A stretch of DNA of 64,000 nucleotides from Streptomyces morookaense (GTDB lineage Bacteria > Actinomycetota > Actinomycetes > Streptomycetales > Streptomycetaceae): the NCBI RefSeq assembly GCF_013030945.1, contig NZ_JABBXF010000030.1:62001-126000 (forward strand), given 5' to 3'. Both the position numbers and the translations under genes were made by a program. Below, piece by piece: positions 25,980-34,698 of the stretch (position 1 is the stretch's first letter; the number at the start of each line of letters is the position of its first letter). The notes beneath the pieces were generated by a model. That model made no database searches, was not told where the DNA came from, and saw only the letters and a program-made list of their open reading frames with translations.

Positions 25980-26552
25980 CGGCGATAGCCCGTCAAGTCG
26001 GCCAACAGGCCCTGACCCGCGCCCTTCAGGCGGCGGAGATCTCACCCGACGTGGTCGGGGCCATCGCCACGACCACCACCGGGGCCTCGGTCGCGTCCTT
26101 CGACGCCGGCCCCGTCCAGCAGGTGGGCCTGGATCGGCATGTGGTCCGGATGCCACTGTTCGGCCTCGGCTGTGCGGGGGGCGCCGCCGGACTGGCGCGG
26201 GTGCATGACTATCTGCGCGGCCATCCGGACCAGGTGGCCGTCCTGGTCTCCGTCGAGCTGTGCTCGCTGGATTTCCACCGAACACCTGATGGGCACGCAC
26301 CTGGGGACCGACGGGTCCGCAGTGTTCCTGGCCCCGGACGTCCCGGACGCCGCCGAGAAGCACCTGCCCGGCGAGGTGCACGGCTTTCTGGCCCGACACC
26401 GGCCGACCACGGCGGACATCACCTCCTGGATCTGCCACCCCGGCGGCCCGAAGGTCCTCGAGGCCCTGGACCGTTCCCTCTGCCCGCCGCCCGGTGCGCT
26501 CGCCCGCAGCCGGACCTCGCCGGCCCGGTGCGGGCTGTGGTCGAGCGGCTGA
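25980..26552 (+). pseudogene. Type III polyketide synthase pseudogene
   Basis: The first part reads [18 protein letters not shown], then [20 protein letters not shown] with the catalytic Cys, closely matching the intact synthase at 61718-62827. After [10 protein letters not shown], about 60 residues are missing and the frame changes. The second part keeps the catalytic His ([16 protein letters not shown]). The N-terminal 100 residues and the C-terminus with the catalytic Asn are gone, and a transposase fragment abuts the 3' end. Confidence 0.8.
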
Positions 26553-26589
26553 TCGCGGCTGCTCAGCGGCAGCGTGACGACCGGGACAC

Positions 26590-26825
26590 ATCCTGGTCGT
26601 GATGGACGTGGGCCATGACGTGATGCGCCTCGCCCGGGTGCTGCGCGACCTGCCCGTCGAGCTGGTCGGGCGCCTTCGTTCGATCGCGCGTGGGGCCGGG
26701 GCCATCCCCCGCTCACCCACCGCCCGGCCTGGATCAATCCGAACGGAGAACTCCCCCTGGCCGAGGGCACATCGATCCGCCTCAGGGCCGACCACCTTCC
26801 CGGCGACCGGAGAGCGTCTCCCGAC
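26590..26825 (+). pseudogene. Transposase fragment
   Basis: The sequence [20 protein letters not shown], then VELVGRLRSDRAWG (after a one-base frame change), matches the middle of streptomycete transposases in which VFDAGYD...LAGLPVELLVRLRSDR is conserved. Only about 75 codons remain, between the dead polyketide synthase and the FAD monooxygenase. No terminal repeats were recognised. It marks the insertion or deletion that removed the synthase's C-terminus. Confidence 0.6.
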
Positions 26826-26831
26826 GGTGTG

Positions 26832-28400
26832 TCAGGCGAACCGGGTGATCGCGGCGAGCCCGTCGCGTAGCGCGGAACCGCTCGCGGGGCGGTCGCGCCA
26901 ACGGGCGCCGATGTGGCCGTCGGGCCGGACCAGCAGTGCTCCGCGCGAACCGAGGCCGTAACCACCCTCGGGGAAGGGCTCGATACGCAGCGGCCAGGGT
27001 GCGGTGGTGGCCTGTTGCGCCCAGCGGACAGGATCCGGAGTGAACAGAGTGAACCATTCCCCGACGGCGTCGAGCGTGGAGCGGTCGTCCGTCAGCCACA
27101 GGTGCGGCATGCGGCGGCCCGGCTCCGCGGTGGGGACGTAGTCGGTTCCGGTGTCGGGCGGGGCGGCGTCGCCGGTGAGGACGGCGGCGGAGCGGTAGGT
27201 GACGCCGAGTACGAGGCCGAGCTGGGCGAAGTACCGCTCGGACCAGGGAAGTTCGACCCTGCCCGACGCCGCTTCGCCGGTTCGGAGCTGCTCACGGCGT
27301 CGGTTCTGCACCTCCAGCATGAGCCGGGTGTTGGCGACGGTCTGACGGAGCGTCTGGTCGGCGACGGGGTGCCGTTCCGGCTCGTACGTCTCCAACAGGC
27401 CCGTCCCGGCCCGCCCGTGGAGCACACCCGCCAGCTTCCAGCACAGGTTGTGCACGTCGGAGAGGCCGGCGTTCATACCCAGGCCGCCGACAATGGGGAC
27501 CGCGTGCGCGGCGTCGCCGGCCAACAGGATCCGGCCGTGGCGGAAGCGTTCGGCGACGAACGCATTCATCACCCAGTGCTGCACCCGCAGCACGTCGACC
27601 CGTACGTCACCCCGTACGCCGGCTCCGCCGCCCAGGGCACGCGAGACGAGGCCGGGCCAGTCGGCGTGGGCGGCATCATCGGGGGTGGGGACGAACCAGG
27701 CCCAGCCGCCTTCGGGGTAGAGCGGGGCGAACAGTCCGCGCACGGTGAAGTAGAGGCCGGCGGGCTGCCGGTCGCACCAACGGCCGAGGTCGGCGTCGAA
27801 CACGACGGTGGTGAAGTCTCCCATCGCCCCGGGACCGCTGGTGCCGATGCCGAGCCGCTGCCGGACGGTGGAGTTCGCACCGTCGGCGGCGAGGACGTAG
27901 CGGGCACGCACCCGAGCCTCTTCACCGCGCCGATGATCGGCGAGTACGGCCGTGACGCCGTCGGCTTCCTCGGTCAGGCCGACGAGCTCGACGCCGAACC
28001 GTACGGGCGCATCCGCCGCCGCCAGCAGGACGGGCTCCAGCCGGTCCTGCGAGGTGACCACGCCCCGCACGGGGCTCTCCGGAACCGGTGCGTTGATCCC
28101 GGCCATCGCCGCCGTGGCGAATTCGGGGCCGCACAGGGTGTCGCGGAAGCGGATGCGGCCGTACTCCGGCGCGAACGCTCCGGCGGTGATCCTTTCGGCG
28201 AGTCCCAGGCTGCGGAAGATCTCCATCGAACGCACGTTGACCAGCCGGGCCCGGGGAAAGGGCGACAGCTCCCGGTGCTTCTCGACCAGCAGCGTCCGCA
28301 CGCCCCAGCGCTCCAGCAGCGCCCGGGCGGTGAGCCCGACCGGCCCGCCGCCGACGATCAGCACCGGTACCTCGGCTTCGCCGATGTCGCTGTACGGCAC
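26832..28400 (-). CDS. FAD-dependent aromatic hydroxylase-like monooxygenase
   Basis: The GTG at 28400 has AAGGAG 8 bp upstream and gives 522 residues. The FAD-binding signature VLIVGGGPVGL is at about residues 14-24. The middle DG motif (ADGANSTVRQRLG) and the GD motif (GDAAHAVPIVGGLGMNAG) mark a flavoprotein hydroxylase of the PHBH/phenol-hydroxylase type, which uses NAD(P)H and O2 to hydroxylate aromatic rings. A thioredoxin-like C-terminal region is present. It lies beside a dead type III polyketide synthase, so it may once have tailored its product, as flavoprotein SrsC does for alkylresorcinols. That link is inference. Confidence 0.85.
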   Translation of the reverse strand: MPYSDIGEAEVPVLIVGGGPVGLTARALLERWGVRTLLVEKHRELSPFPRARLVNVRSMEIFRSLGLAERITAGAFAPEYGRIRFRDTLCGPEFATAAMAGINAPVPESPVRGVVTSQDRLEPVLLAAADAPVRFGVELVGLTEEADGVTAVLADHRRGEEARVRARYVLAADGANSTVRQRLGIGTSGPGAMGDFTTVVFDADLGRWCDRQPAGLYFTVRGLFAPLYPEGGWAWFVPTPDDAAHADWPGLVSRALGGGAGVRGDVRVDVLRVQHWVMNAFVAERFRHGRILLAGDAAHAVPIVGGLGMNAGLSDVHNLCWKLAGVLHGRAGTGLLETYEPERHPVADQTLRQTVANTRLMLEVQNRRREQLRTGEAASGRVELPWSERYFAQLGLVLGVTYRSAAVLTGDAAPPDTGTDYVPTAEPGRRMPHLWLTDDRSTLDAVGEWFTLFTPDPVRWAQQATTAPWPLRIEPFPEGGYGLGSRGALLVRPDGHIGARWRDRPASGSALRDGLAAITRFA

Positions 28401-28519
28401 TCGACGTCTCCTTGTGCCGGGGCGGGAATCCTCGATTCCCCGTCGCGGAGTCCCGATCGTACGCGGACAGGGGCACCGAACCCGGCAGGCGGCCGGCGGC
28501 CCGTCGGCAACGGGCGTGT

Positions 28520-29188
28520 CTACCGCCCGCTGTCCGTCAGCCCGGCCTCGTACGCCAGGATCGCCGCCTGCGTACGGTTGTCCAGGCCGAGTTTGGCGAG
28601 CATCCGGGAGACGTAGGTCTTCACGCTCGCCTGCGACAGGTACAGCCTTCCCGCGATCTGAGCGTTCGTCAGCCCCATGCCGACGAGCTCCAGCACGCGC
28701 CGTTCGCTGCCGCTGAGTTGGGCCAGCCGCTGTTCCGTTCCCTCGCCGCCCGCCCGCTCGGTGGTCGAAGCGCGGCGCACCAGGCTGTCGAGGACCTCGG
28801 GGGAGACGACCCGGCCGCCGGCGAGGACGGTGCGCAGTGCGGAGGCGAGCCGCCGGGGGCACAGGTCCTTGAGCAGGAATCCGGCGGCTCCGGCCTCCAG
28901 GGCGTCGAGGACGCGGTCGTCGACGTCGAAGTTGGTGAGCATCAGCACCTTGGGCGGCCGTGTGAAGCGCATCAGCTGTTCCGTCGCGGCGACCCCGTCC
29001 ACGCGCGGCATGCGGACGTCCATGAGGACGACGTCGGGGCGGTGGGTGCGGGCCTTGACGAGGGCGTCGGCGCCGTCCTCCGCCTCCGCCACCACGTCGA
29101 ACTCCGGCGCGGAATCGAGCAGCAGGCGCATGCCGGAGCGGATCAGCGCCTGGTCGTCGGCCACCAACACGGACGCGGTCACGGTCAC
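28520..29188 (-). CDS. NarL/LuxR-family response regulator
   Basis: The 222-residue protein has a receiver domain (ADDQ at 10-13, phospho-acceptor Asp57 in VVLMDVRMP, Lys in LLKD) and a LuxR-type helix-turn-helix (SGSERRVLELVGMGLTNAQIA, SQASVKTYVSRMLAKLGLDNR). The GTG start at 29188 has GGAGCG nearby. It is divergent from a histidine kinase at 29665 and is a close relative of the regulator at 31026-31700. A DosR-like inverted repeat lies about 75 bp upstream of its start, suggesting autoregulation. Confidence 0.85.
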   Translation of the reverse strand: MTVTASVLVADDQALIRSGMRLLLDSAPEFDVVAEAEDGADALVKARTHRPDVVLMDVRMPRVDGVAATEQLMRFTRPPKVLMLTNFDVDDRVLDALEAGAAGFLLKDLCPRRLASALRTVLAGGRVVSPEVLDSLVRRASTTERAGGEGTEQRLAQLSGSERRVLELVGMGLTNAQIAGRLYLSQASVKTYVSRMLAKLGLDNRTQAAILAYEAGLTDSGR

Positions 29189-29263
29189 ACGCGCTCCTTC
29201 ACTGTTCTCGTGTTCTCGGCGTTGATCTTTCCGACCCTGTCATGTGCAGCAAGAGCACCATAA

Positions 29264-29277
29264 GGGACCTAAGTCCC
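29264..29277. promoter_or_regulatory. DosR/NarL-type inverted-repeat box
   Basis: GGGACCTAAGTCCC is a perfect 5-bp inverted repeat (GGGAC-N4-GTCCC) and fits the core of the mycobacterial DosR consensus (GGGACTWWAGTCCC) with one change. A further half-site pair, GGGACTTTCGGC on the minus strand, lies within 25 bp downstream. It sits between a response-regulator gene and a histidine-kinase gene transcribed divergently, where NarL-family binding would be expected. Confidence 0.55.
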
Positions 29278-29664
29278 GAGTCCGTCCCTGCCGAAAGTCC
29301 CGCGGCACGCGGGGCGGAACACCTCCGATCACCCTTCAATTACTTACCGGTAATCCCGTAACTGACGTGGTTTCATACGGGCGTCCACCTGGAGAAACGC
29401 TTTGCTTTTCGATCGATTTCGTGGGTTAGAGTGGGAAATCCGATGCCGGCCGGAGCCACATGGACGTGCGTGCACCGTCCGGCTTCCGAGACGCCGAAAG
29501 CAGCTCCATGGTCCCCCGCGTCACTCCCCACCACCGCTCGCAGACCGCTCCCCTCCTGGAGGTCCGGCCGGCCCCGCCCAGGGAACGGCCGCCCACCGCC
29601 CGCGCGTTGACACCTGATGAGCCGTCATGTCCGTGACCGCCCTCCGGTGCACAAGGGCAGGCTC

Positions 29665-30975
29665 ATGACCGCAGAACATTCCCTCCGCACCGGCAGCCGC
29701 ACCGACAGCTGCACCGGCAGCAGACCGTGGCCGCTCCGTCCCCCGGTCCCGGACCCCCCGCGCACGCGACGACGTCTCGCATCCCTGACCGCGGCCGTAC
29801 GCTCCGCGTGGCGGCGCCCGCCGCTCCCGGCCGTCCTCGACGGTCCGCGCCGGCACCTGCTCTGCGACGCCGGGATCGCGCTCCTCGTCGCCGCCGCGTC
29901 GTGCCTGCAGCTGCACTCCCTGAGCGCGACCGGCCTGGTGCACGGCTACTGTCTCTCCTCGGCGATCGCCGTCGCCGCCGCGGCCACGCTCGTCCTGCGC
30001 CGCCGCGCGCCCGAACTCTGCCTGCTCGCCGGGCTGGCCGCCAGCTTCGCCTCGGACGAGCGGACCCCGCTGTTCGCCGCCTCGTACGCCGTCGCGCACT
30101 ACGGTCGACGGTCACGGTTCGTGCTCGTGACCGTCGTGGCCGTCATCTACCTCGTCACCCGGCACTCCATCGGCATGGCCGATGCCACCGCCGCGCAGCT
30201 GTACTACGGGGTCGTCGTCGAGATCGCCTTCCCGGCCGTGTTCGGCGGGCTCGTCCGGCACCAGCGCTCGGTGCGCGAGCTGCTGAAGGAACGGCTTGAG
30301 CGGTCCGGGAGCGCGGTCGAGAGTGCGACCCGGTTCGCGCTGCTGGAGGAACGCACCCGGCTCGCCTTCGACATCCACGACCACATCGGCCACCAGGCCA
30401 CCTTCCTGGCACTGCGGGCCGGCGCGCTCGAACGGGTGCCGGGCCTGCCCGGCGAGGCCCGGCAGGGGGCGGTCGCCGTGCGGGAGGCGGCACATCGGGT
30501 GATGGCCGACCTGCGGCAGATGCTGGAGGTGCTGCGCGACGGCGACGGACGGCGGGCGGCACTGACCGGCCCCACCAGCTGTGCGGAGTTCCTGGGCGGG
30601 CTGGTGCGCAACATGTCCGCCGTGGGCATGGCCGCGGAGTACCGGCTGCACGGCACCGCGCGGCCGCTGCCCGCGGAGACCGAGCGGCTGCTGTACCGGA
30701 TCTGCCGGGAGAGCTTCACCAACGCGGCCAAGTACGCGCCCGGTGCGGCGGTTGCGGCCGAACTCTCCTTCCTGGACGAGCAGGTCGTGCTGGAGGTGCG
30801 CAACGGGCCGCCGTCCGGGACCGTTTCGCTGCGCAGCTCGGGCCGGATGGGCCTGACGGGACTGCGGCTGCGGACTGCGGAGGCGGGCGGCGCGCTGAGC
30901 GCGGAACCGCTGCGCGACGGGGGCTTCCGGGTACGGGCCGAGCTGCCCGTACCCGCGGAGCCGCCCGCGCCGTGA
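29665..30975 (+). CDS. Membrane sensor histidine kinase (HisKA_3 type)
   Basis: The ATG at 29665 is preferred over 29617 because AAGGG lies upstream. The 436-residue protein has several N-terminal membrane helices (LLCDAGIALLVAAASCL; YCLSSAIAVAAAATLVL; RFVLVTVVAVIYLVT). The dimerisation/phosphorylation box is AFDIHDHIGH with His238, and a degenerate ATPase domain follows (TNAAKYAPGA; GLTGLRLRT). The sensing part has no GAF or PAS domain, so the signal is probably membrane-derived. It is followed after 50 bp by its likely partner regulator. Confidence 0.85.
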   Translation: MTAEHSLRTGSRTDSCTGSRPWPLRPPVPDPPRTRRRLASLTAAVRSAWRRPPLPAVLDGPRRHLLCDAGIALLVAAASCLQLHSLSATGLVHGYCLSSAIAVAAAATLVLRRRAPELCLLAGLAASFASDERTPLFAASYAVAHYGRRSRFVLVTVVAVIYLVTRHSIGMADATAAQLYYGVVVEIAFPAVFGGLVRHQRSVRELLKERLERSGSAVESATRFALLEERTRLAFDIHDHIGHQATFLALRAGALERVPGLPGEARQGAVAVREAAHRVMADLRQMLEVLRDGDGRRAALTGPTSCAEFLGGLVRNMSAVGMAAEYRLHGTARPLPAETERLLYRICRESFTNAAKYAPGAAVAAELSFLDEQVVLEVRNGPPSGTVSLRSSGRMGLTGLRLRTAEAGGALSAEPLRDGGFRVRAELPVPAEPPAP

Positions 30976-31025
30976 ACGCGCCCTGCGCGACCCTCACTTA
31001 TGAGAACCGAGACCGAAGGGGACTC

Positions 31026-31700
31026 ATGTCCATCCGCGTCATGATCGTGGACGATCAGGCCATCATCCGCATGGGCCTGACCATGCTGGTGGATTCCTCG
31101 GACGACTTCGAGGTGGTCGCCGAGGCGGGCGACGGGGCCGAGGCGCTGAGCCAGGTGGCGGCCCACCGGCCGGACGTGGTCCTGATGGACCTGAACATGC
31201 CTCGCGTCGACGGCGTCGAGGCCACCCGCCGCCTGATGCGGCTGCCCGAGCCGCCGATGGTGCTGGTCCTGAGCGTGTTCGACGCGGACGCGCGGGTGCT
31301 CGAAGCGCTGGAGGCGGGGGCGTGCGGCTTCCTGCTGAAGGACCTGCGGCCGGAGGAGCTGTTCGCGGCGCTGCACACGGTCGCCTCGGGGTGCCGGGTG
31401 GTGGCACCGGAGGTGCTGACGAGCCTGGTGCGCCGGGCCGCCGATCACACGCCGATCCGGGTGAACGGGGCCGGGGAGAAGCTGTCCCTGCTCAGCCAGG
31501 GCGAACGCCGGGTGCTGGCCCTGGTGGCAGCGGGAATGACGAACGCCGAAATAGCCCGGACCCTGCATCTGTCGGGAGCCAGCGTGAAGACGTACGTCTC
31601 CCGGACCCTGGCCAAGCTCGGGCTGGACAACCGCACCCAAGCGGCCATCATCGCCTACGAGATGGGCCTCGCCCCGCGGGCGCAGTCCCCGACTGGTTGA
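31026..31700 (+). CDS. NarL/LuxR-family response regulator
   Basis: The ATG at 31026 (AAGGGG upstream) gives 224 residues: receiver domain with DDQ at 9-11, Asp55 in VVLMDLNMP and the conserved Lys in LLKD, then a LuxR helix-turn-helix (SQGERRVLALVAAGMTNAEIA, SVKTYVSRTLAKLGLDNR). Its DNA-recognition helix is almost the same as that of the regulator at 28520-29188, so both may bind the same sites, including the box at 29264. It follows the kinase at 29665-30975 by 50 bp and should form a pair with it. Confidence 0.88.
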   Translation: MSIRVMIVDDQAIIRMGLTMLVDSSDDFEVVAEAGDGAEALSQVAAHRPDVVLMDLNMPRVDGVEATRRLMRLPEPPMVLVLSVFDADARVLEALEAGACGFLLKDLRPEELFAALHTVASGCRVVAPEVLTSLVRRAADHTPIRVNGAGEKLSLLSQGERRVLALVAAGMTNAEIARTLHLSGASVKTYVSRTLAKLGLDNRTQAAIIAYEMGLAPRAQSPTG

Positions 31701-31808
31701 ATTCTTCGCCTTTCCTTTCACCCTTTGCCCGACGCACCCGACCGTTCGGTATGACAACGTGGCCGTTCTTGTCCGAATGGACCCGAGTGGATACCGAGTC
31801 GAAGCGGA

Positions 31809-32999
31809 ATGCGTATGTGGGCAACGGCAACGGGGCGGCACCCGACAAGGAGTTCGTGCCGGTACGGCGAACTGTCCGACATCGGCACGGTCGCCCTGGC
31901 CGGGCTGCTGTCCGTCCTGGTCCTGGACGACAAGACCCTCGGCACAGGCCTCGTCGACGACTACGGGCTCTCGCTCGCCGTCGGGCTCGGCGCCTCGCTG
32001 ACCTTCCTGGCCCGGCGCCGCCGGCCCGCCCTGTGCGCGGTGGCCGCCGTCGGCGCCACGCTCGTCACCGACGACCGCACTCTGATGGTCTTCGCGGCCT
32101 ACGCACTCGCCCAGTACGGCGGCCGCTCCCGCTACGGCCTGTGCGCGGGCATGGCGCTCACCTACCAGGTGGGCCGCATCTGGACCCAGACCCTGGCTCC
32201 GGCCGCCGCCGTCACCGACGTCCGGAGCCTGACGGCGATCGCCGTCCCCGCGGTCATCGGTGAACTCATGCGCCGCCGCAACGCGGCGATCGCGCAGCTG
32301 CGGCGGCGCATCGCCCAGGTGGAACTGTCCGTGGAACAGGCCGCCCGGCACACCCTGCTCGAAGAGCGCAGCCGGATCGTCGCCGGCCTGCACGAGGACA
32401 TGGGCCACGAAGTGACCGCACTCGTCCTGCAGGCCGGCCACCTGCTGCGCACGCCCGGACTCCCCGAGACGGCCCGCCCGACCGCCCTGGCCGTGGAGGC
32501 CGGGGCGCGCCGGGTGATGGCCGACCTCAGGGAGTCCGCGAAAGTGCTGCAGGGCCGACGGGAGGCGCTGGACCACAGCACGGCCTCCCTGATCTCCTAC
32601 ACGGAGTTGATGGCCGGGCTGGCGCGGAACATGGAGACCATCGGCGTGGAGCTCGCGTTCGAGACGACCGGGACGCCCCGTGAACTCCCCGTGCGCATCG
32701 AGCGGATGGTGTACCGGGCGGCACTCGAAGCACTCGCCAACGCGGCCAAGCACGCACCGGGCGCGCCCGTCACGGCCCGGTTGGCGTTCACCGCGGACGC
32801 GGTGGAGCTGGAGGTGACGAACGGGCGCGCCGAAGGCCCCCGCATCCACGAGGACTTCGTCCCCGCCGGACTGGCCGCCCTGCACGAGGCCGTGACCGGA
32901 GCCGGCGGAACCCTCACAGCAGGATGGGCCCGCACGGACCATTTCGTCCTGCGGGCCCGCTTCGGTGTCACGCCGACCGCGGCCGCGCTGACGAGATGA
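31809..32999 (+). CDS. Membrane sensor histidine kinase (HisKA_3 type), second
   Basis: The 396-residue protein has N-terminal membrane helices (TVALAGLLSVLVLDD; LAVGLGASLTFLA), a His box GLHEDMGHEV with His195, and a degenerate ATPase domain (LANAAKHAPGAPV; GLAALHEAVTGAGG). It is similar in design to the kinase at 29665-30975. It lies 108 bp after the regulator at 31026-31700 and has no regulator of its own downstream. It may therefore act on that regulator or on the one at 28520-29188. Confidence 0.8.
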   Translation: MRMWATATGRHPTRSSCRYGELSDIGTVALAGLLSVLVLDDKTLGTGLVDDYGLSLAVGLGASLTFLARRRRPALCAVAAVGATLVTDDRTLMVFAAYALAQYGGRSRYGLCAGMALTYQVGRIWTQTLAPAAAVTDVRSLTAIAVPAVIGELMRRRNAAIAQLRRRIAQVELSVEQAARHTLLEERSRIVAGLHEDMGHEVTALVLQAGHLLRTPGLPETARPTALAVEAGARRVMADLRESAKVLQGRREALDHSTASLISYTELMAGLARNMETIGVELAFETTGTPRELPVRIERMVYRAALEALANAAKHAPGAPVTARLAFTADAVELEVTNGRAEGPRIHEDFVPAGLAALHEAVTGAGGTLTAGWARTDHFVLRARFGVTPTAAALTR

Positions 33000-33001
33000 C
33001 G

Positions 33002-33592
33002 TCAGAGCCGGGAGGCCCAAGCCTGCAGCGCACGGCGGGTGTTCGGCCCGTACTCCCCCGCCACGTCACCGTGCACCCCGTCCCACTCCTGGAACTTCCG
33101 GACGGATTCGGCGGTGTCCGCGTCGTACGAGCCGTACTGCCGCCCGCGATAGAGGCCGAGGCGCCACAGCGTGTGCTGCAGATCGCTGACGGCCGCGCCG
33201 GAGTCACCGCGGCGCAGGGTGGCGGTGGTGGTGGGCGCGGTGGTGGTCGGGGTGCGGGAGGGCTCAGCGGACGTACTCGCTGTGCCGCGGCCGGACGGTT
33301 TCGTGGCCGACGCCCTGGACGGCCGCGGCGACTCGGCGGTCGCCCCGTCGGAATGTCCGGGGACAGCAGCGACGGACGAACTCCCCGCAGGAGTCGTGGC
33401 GTTGCTTCGCCGCCCGAGCCCGTCCGCTGCGCCGCCTGCATCGGGCAGGCTCACGGCCGCGCCCGAACCGCCGCCCACGCTGTTGAGCGCGGTGACACCC
33501 AGAGCCGCCAGCAGCGTGGCCCCGCCCGCGGCGTAGGGGATCCAGCGGCGCCGCCCTCGACGGTGCGATGCCAAGGAAAACCTGATCGGCAC
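33002..33592 (-). CDS. Secreted peptidoglycan-binding domain protein
   Basis: The GTG at 33592 has GAGGAG upstream and gives 196 residues. After a basic start and one membrane or signal helix (YAAGGATLLAALGVTAL), a Ser/Thr/Pro/Ala-rich spacer of about 90 residues leads to a C-terminal PG-binding fold (LRRGDSGAAVSDLQHTLWRLG, then VRKFQEWDG and YGPNTRRALQAW). These folds anchor proteins to the cell wall. It has no catalytic domain. It is convergent with the kinase at 31809-32999, with their stops 2 bp apart. Confidence 0.82.
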   Translation of the reverse strand: MPIRFSLASHRRGRRRWIPYAAGGATLLAALGVTALNSVGGGSGAAVSLPDAGGAADGLGRRSNATTPAGSSSVAAVPGHSDGATAESPRPSRASATKPSGRGTASTSAEPSRTPTTTAPTTTATLRRGDSGAAVSDLQHTLWRLGLYRGRQYGSYDADTAESVRKFQEWDGVHGDVAGEYGPNTRRALQAWASRL

Positions 33593-33619
33593 GGGTACTC
33601 CTCTCAGCACGGATCTACG

Positions 33620-33685
33620 AGCGCCCCGGAAGGGGCGCGGGGAACTGCGCGCCCAGCCACAACCGGCCCCGCAGCCGAAGAGCAG
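33620..33685. repeat. Streptomyces intergenic hairpin repeat/terminator
   Basis: GCGCCCC-GGAA-GGGGCGC forms a 7-bp perfect hairpin at 33621-33638. It is followed by GGGGAACTGCGCGCCCAGCC and a GCCGAAGAGC-like end. This arrangement is a familiar dispersed intergenic repeat in streptomycetes. It lies between the peptidoglycan-binding gene and the end of the ABC operon, both on the minus strand, and should end the ABC operon. Confidence 0.6.
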
Positions 33686-33690
33686 CCCCC

Positions 33691-34629
33691 TCAGCGGAGC
33701 AGGTCCGCATCGCGGTACGCCCGCTTCTGGGCCGCCAACTGCTGCGCATCCGGCGCCAATCGGGGATCCCACTGATAAGACGGCGTCTTGCGCAACACCT
33801 CAACCTTCTGACCAGTCGCCTCGGCGAGAACGCCCAAGGTTTCCTCCGACGTCGCACCCGCACCCTGCAGATCGGCGGCGCCCTTGCGCAGCGCCGTGAG
33901 GAACTTCTCGGCGGCCGGCTTGTCGGCGAAGGCCGTGCCGAAGACGACGCCGGTGGCGGACGTGCCACGCGGCGGCACAGCCAGCGGCCGGGCCACACCG
34001 GCCTCCTCCATGGCCGTGGTGAACGGCGCGGGGGCGAGGGCCGCGTCGACGCCGCCGTCGGCGAGGGCGCTGCGCATGTCGGGGATGGCGACGTTGACGA
34101 CGGTGACGTCCTTGAGCGTCAGGCCCGCCCCGCGCAGGGTCGCGGCCAGCTGGTATCCGCCGGCGGCCCCCGCCCCGCCGGCCACCGCCACCTTCCGGCC
34201 CTTGAGGTCCGCGGCGTCCTTGACCTCTCCGGAGTCCAGTACGCGCTGTGCGACTTCGAGGGCGGTGGGCGAGGGCCGGGCTCCGGTGGAGGCGCCCATC
34301 GAGGCGGCGACCTTCACCTTCAGGCCCTGGTCCATGGCGTTGAACAGGCCGGCGGAGAACCCGGCGACGACGGCGTCCACCTTCCCGGTGCCGGCCAGCG
34401 GGACCGCGTCCTGTCCGGCCTGCACCTTGCGCAGGTCGACATCGAGTCCCTGCTCCTTGAAGTAGCCCTTCGCCTGGGCGAGATAGAGCGGGGCGAAGAG
34501 CGTGGACGGCACATGGGCCACCGTCACACGGGTGGGTCCAGAGGCTTCTCCGCCGCCGCTCTGGCAGGCGGCGAGGAGAGCGAGCGCGGGCAACAGGGCG
34601 AGAACGGACGGTCTACGGCGGCGGCGCAC
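33691..34629 (-). CDS. ABC transporter substrate-binding lipoprotein (NMT1/SsuA-like)
   Basis: The 312-residue lipoprotein starts at GTG 34629 (AAAGGA upstream). A lipobox LLAAC puts the lipidated Cys at residue 22. The fold follows the NMT1/THI5-like pattern: VAHVPSTLFAPLYLAQAKGYFKEQGLDVDL, then GTGKVDAVVAGFSAGLF and a glycine-rich KGRKVAVAGGAG loop. Relatives bind taurine or alkanesulfonates, nitrate, bicarbonate or thiamine precursors. It is the last gene of the operon with permease and ATPase genes; co-transcription with trpF suggests, but does not prove, an aromatic or amine ligand. Confidence 0.85.
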   Translation of the reverse strand: MRRRRRPSVLALLPALALLAACQSGGGEASGPTRVTVAHVPSTLFAPLYLAQAKGYFKEQGLDVDLRKVQAGQDAVPLAGTGKVDAVVAGFSAGLFNAMDQGLKVKVAASMGASTGARPSPTALEVAQRVLDSGEVKDAADLKGRKVAVAGGAGAAGGYQLAATLRGAGLTLKDVTVVNVAIPDMRSALADGGVDAALAPAPFTTAMEEAGVARPLAVPPRGTSATGVVFGTAFADKPAAEKFLTALRKGAADLQGAGATSEETLGVLAEATGQKVEVLRKTPSYQWDPRLAPDAQQLAAQKRAYRDADLLR

Positions 34630-34698
34630 AGGACGGTTCCTTTCGGGAGCCGGGTGACGAGGGGAAGGTGACGAGTGGAAAAGGTCGAGCGGGCGCGG

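Noticed and set aside
30204..33020. Long minus-strand open frame across the kinase and regulator genes
   Set aside because: It crosses several plus-strand genes with clear receiver and His-box motifs; composition reflects high-GC mirror codons.
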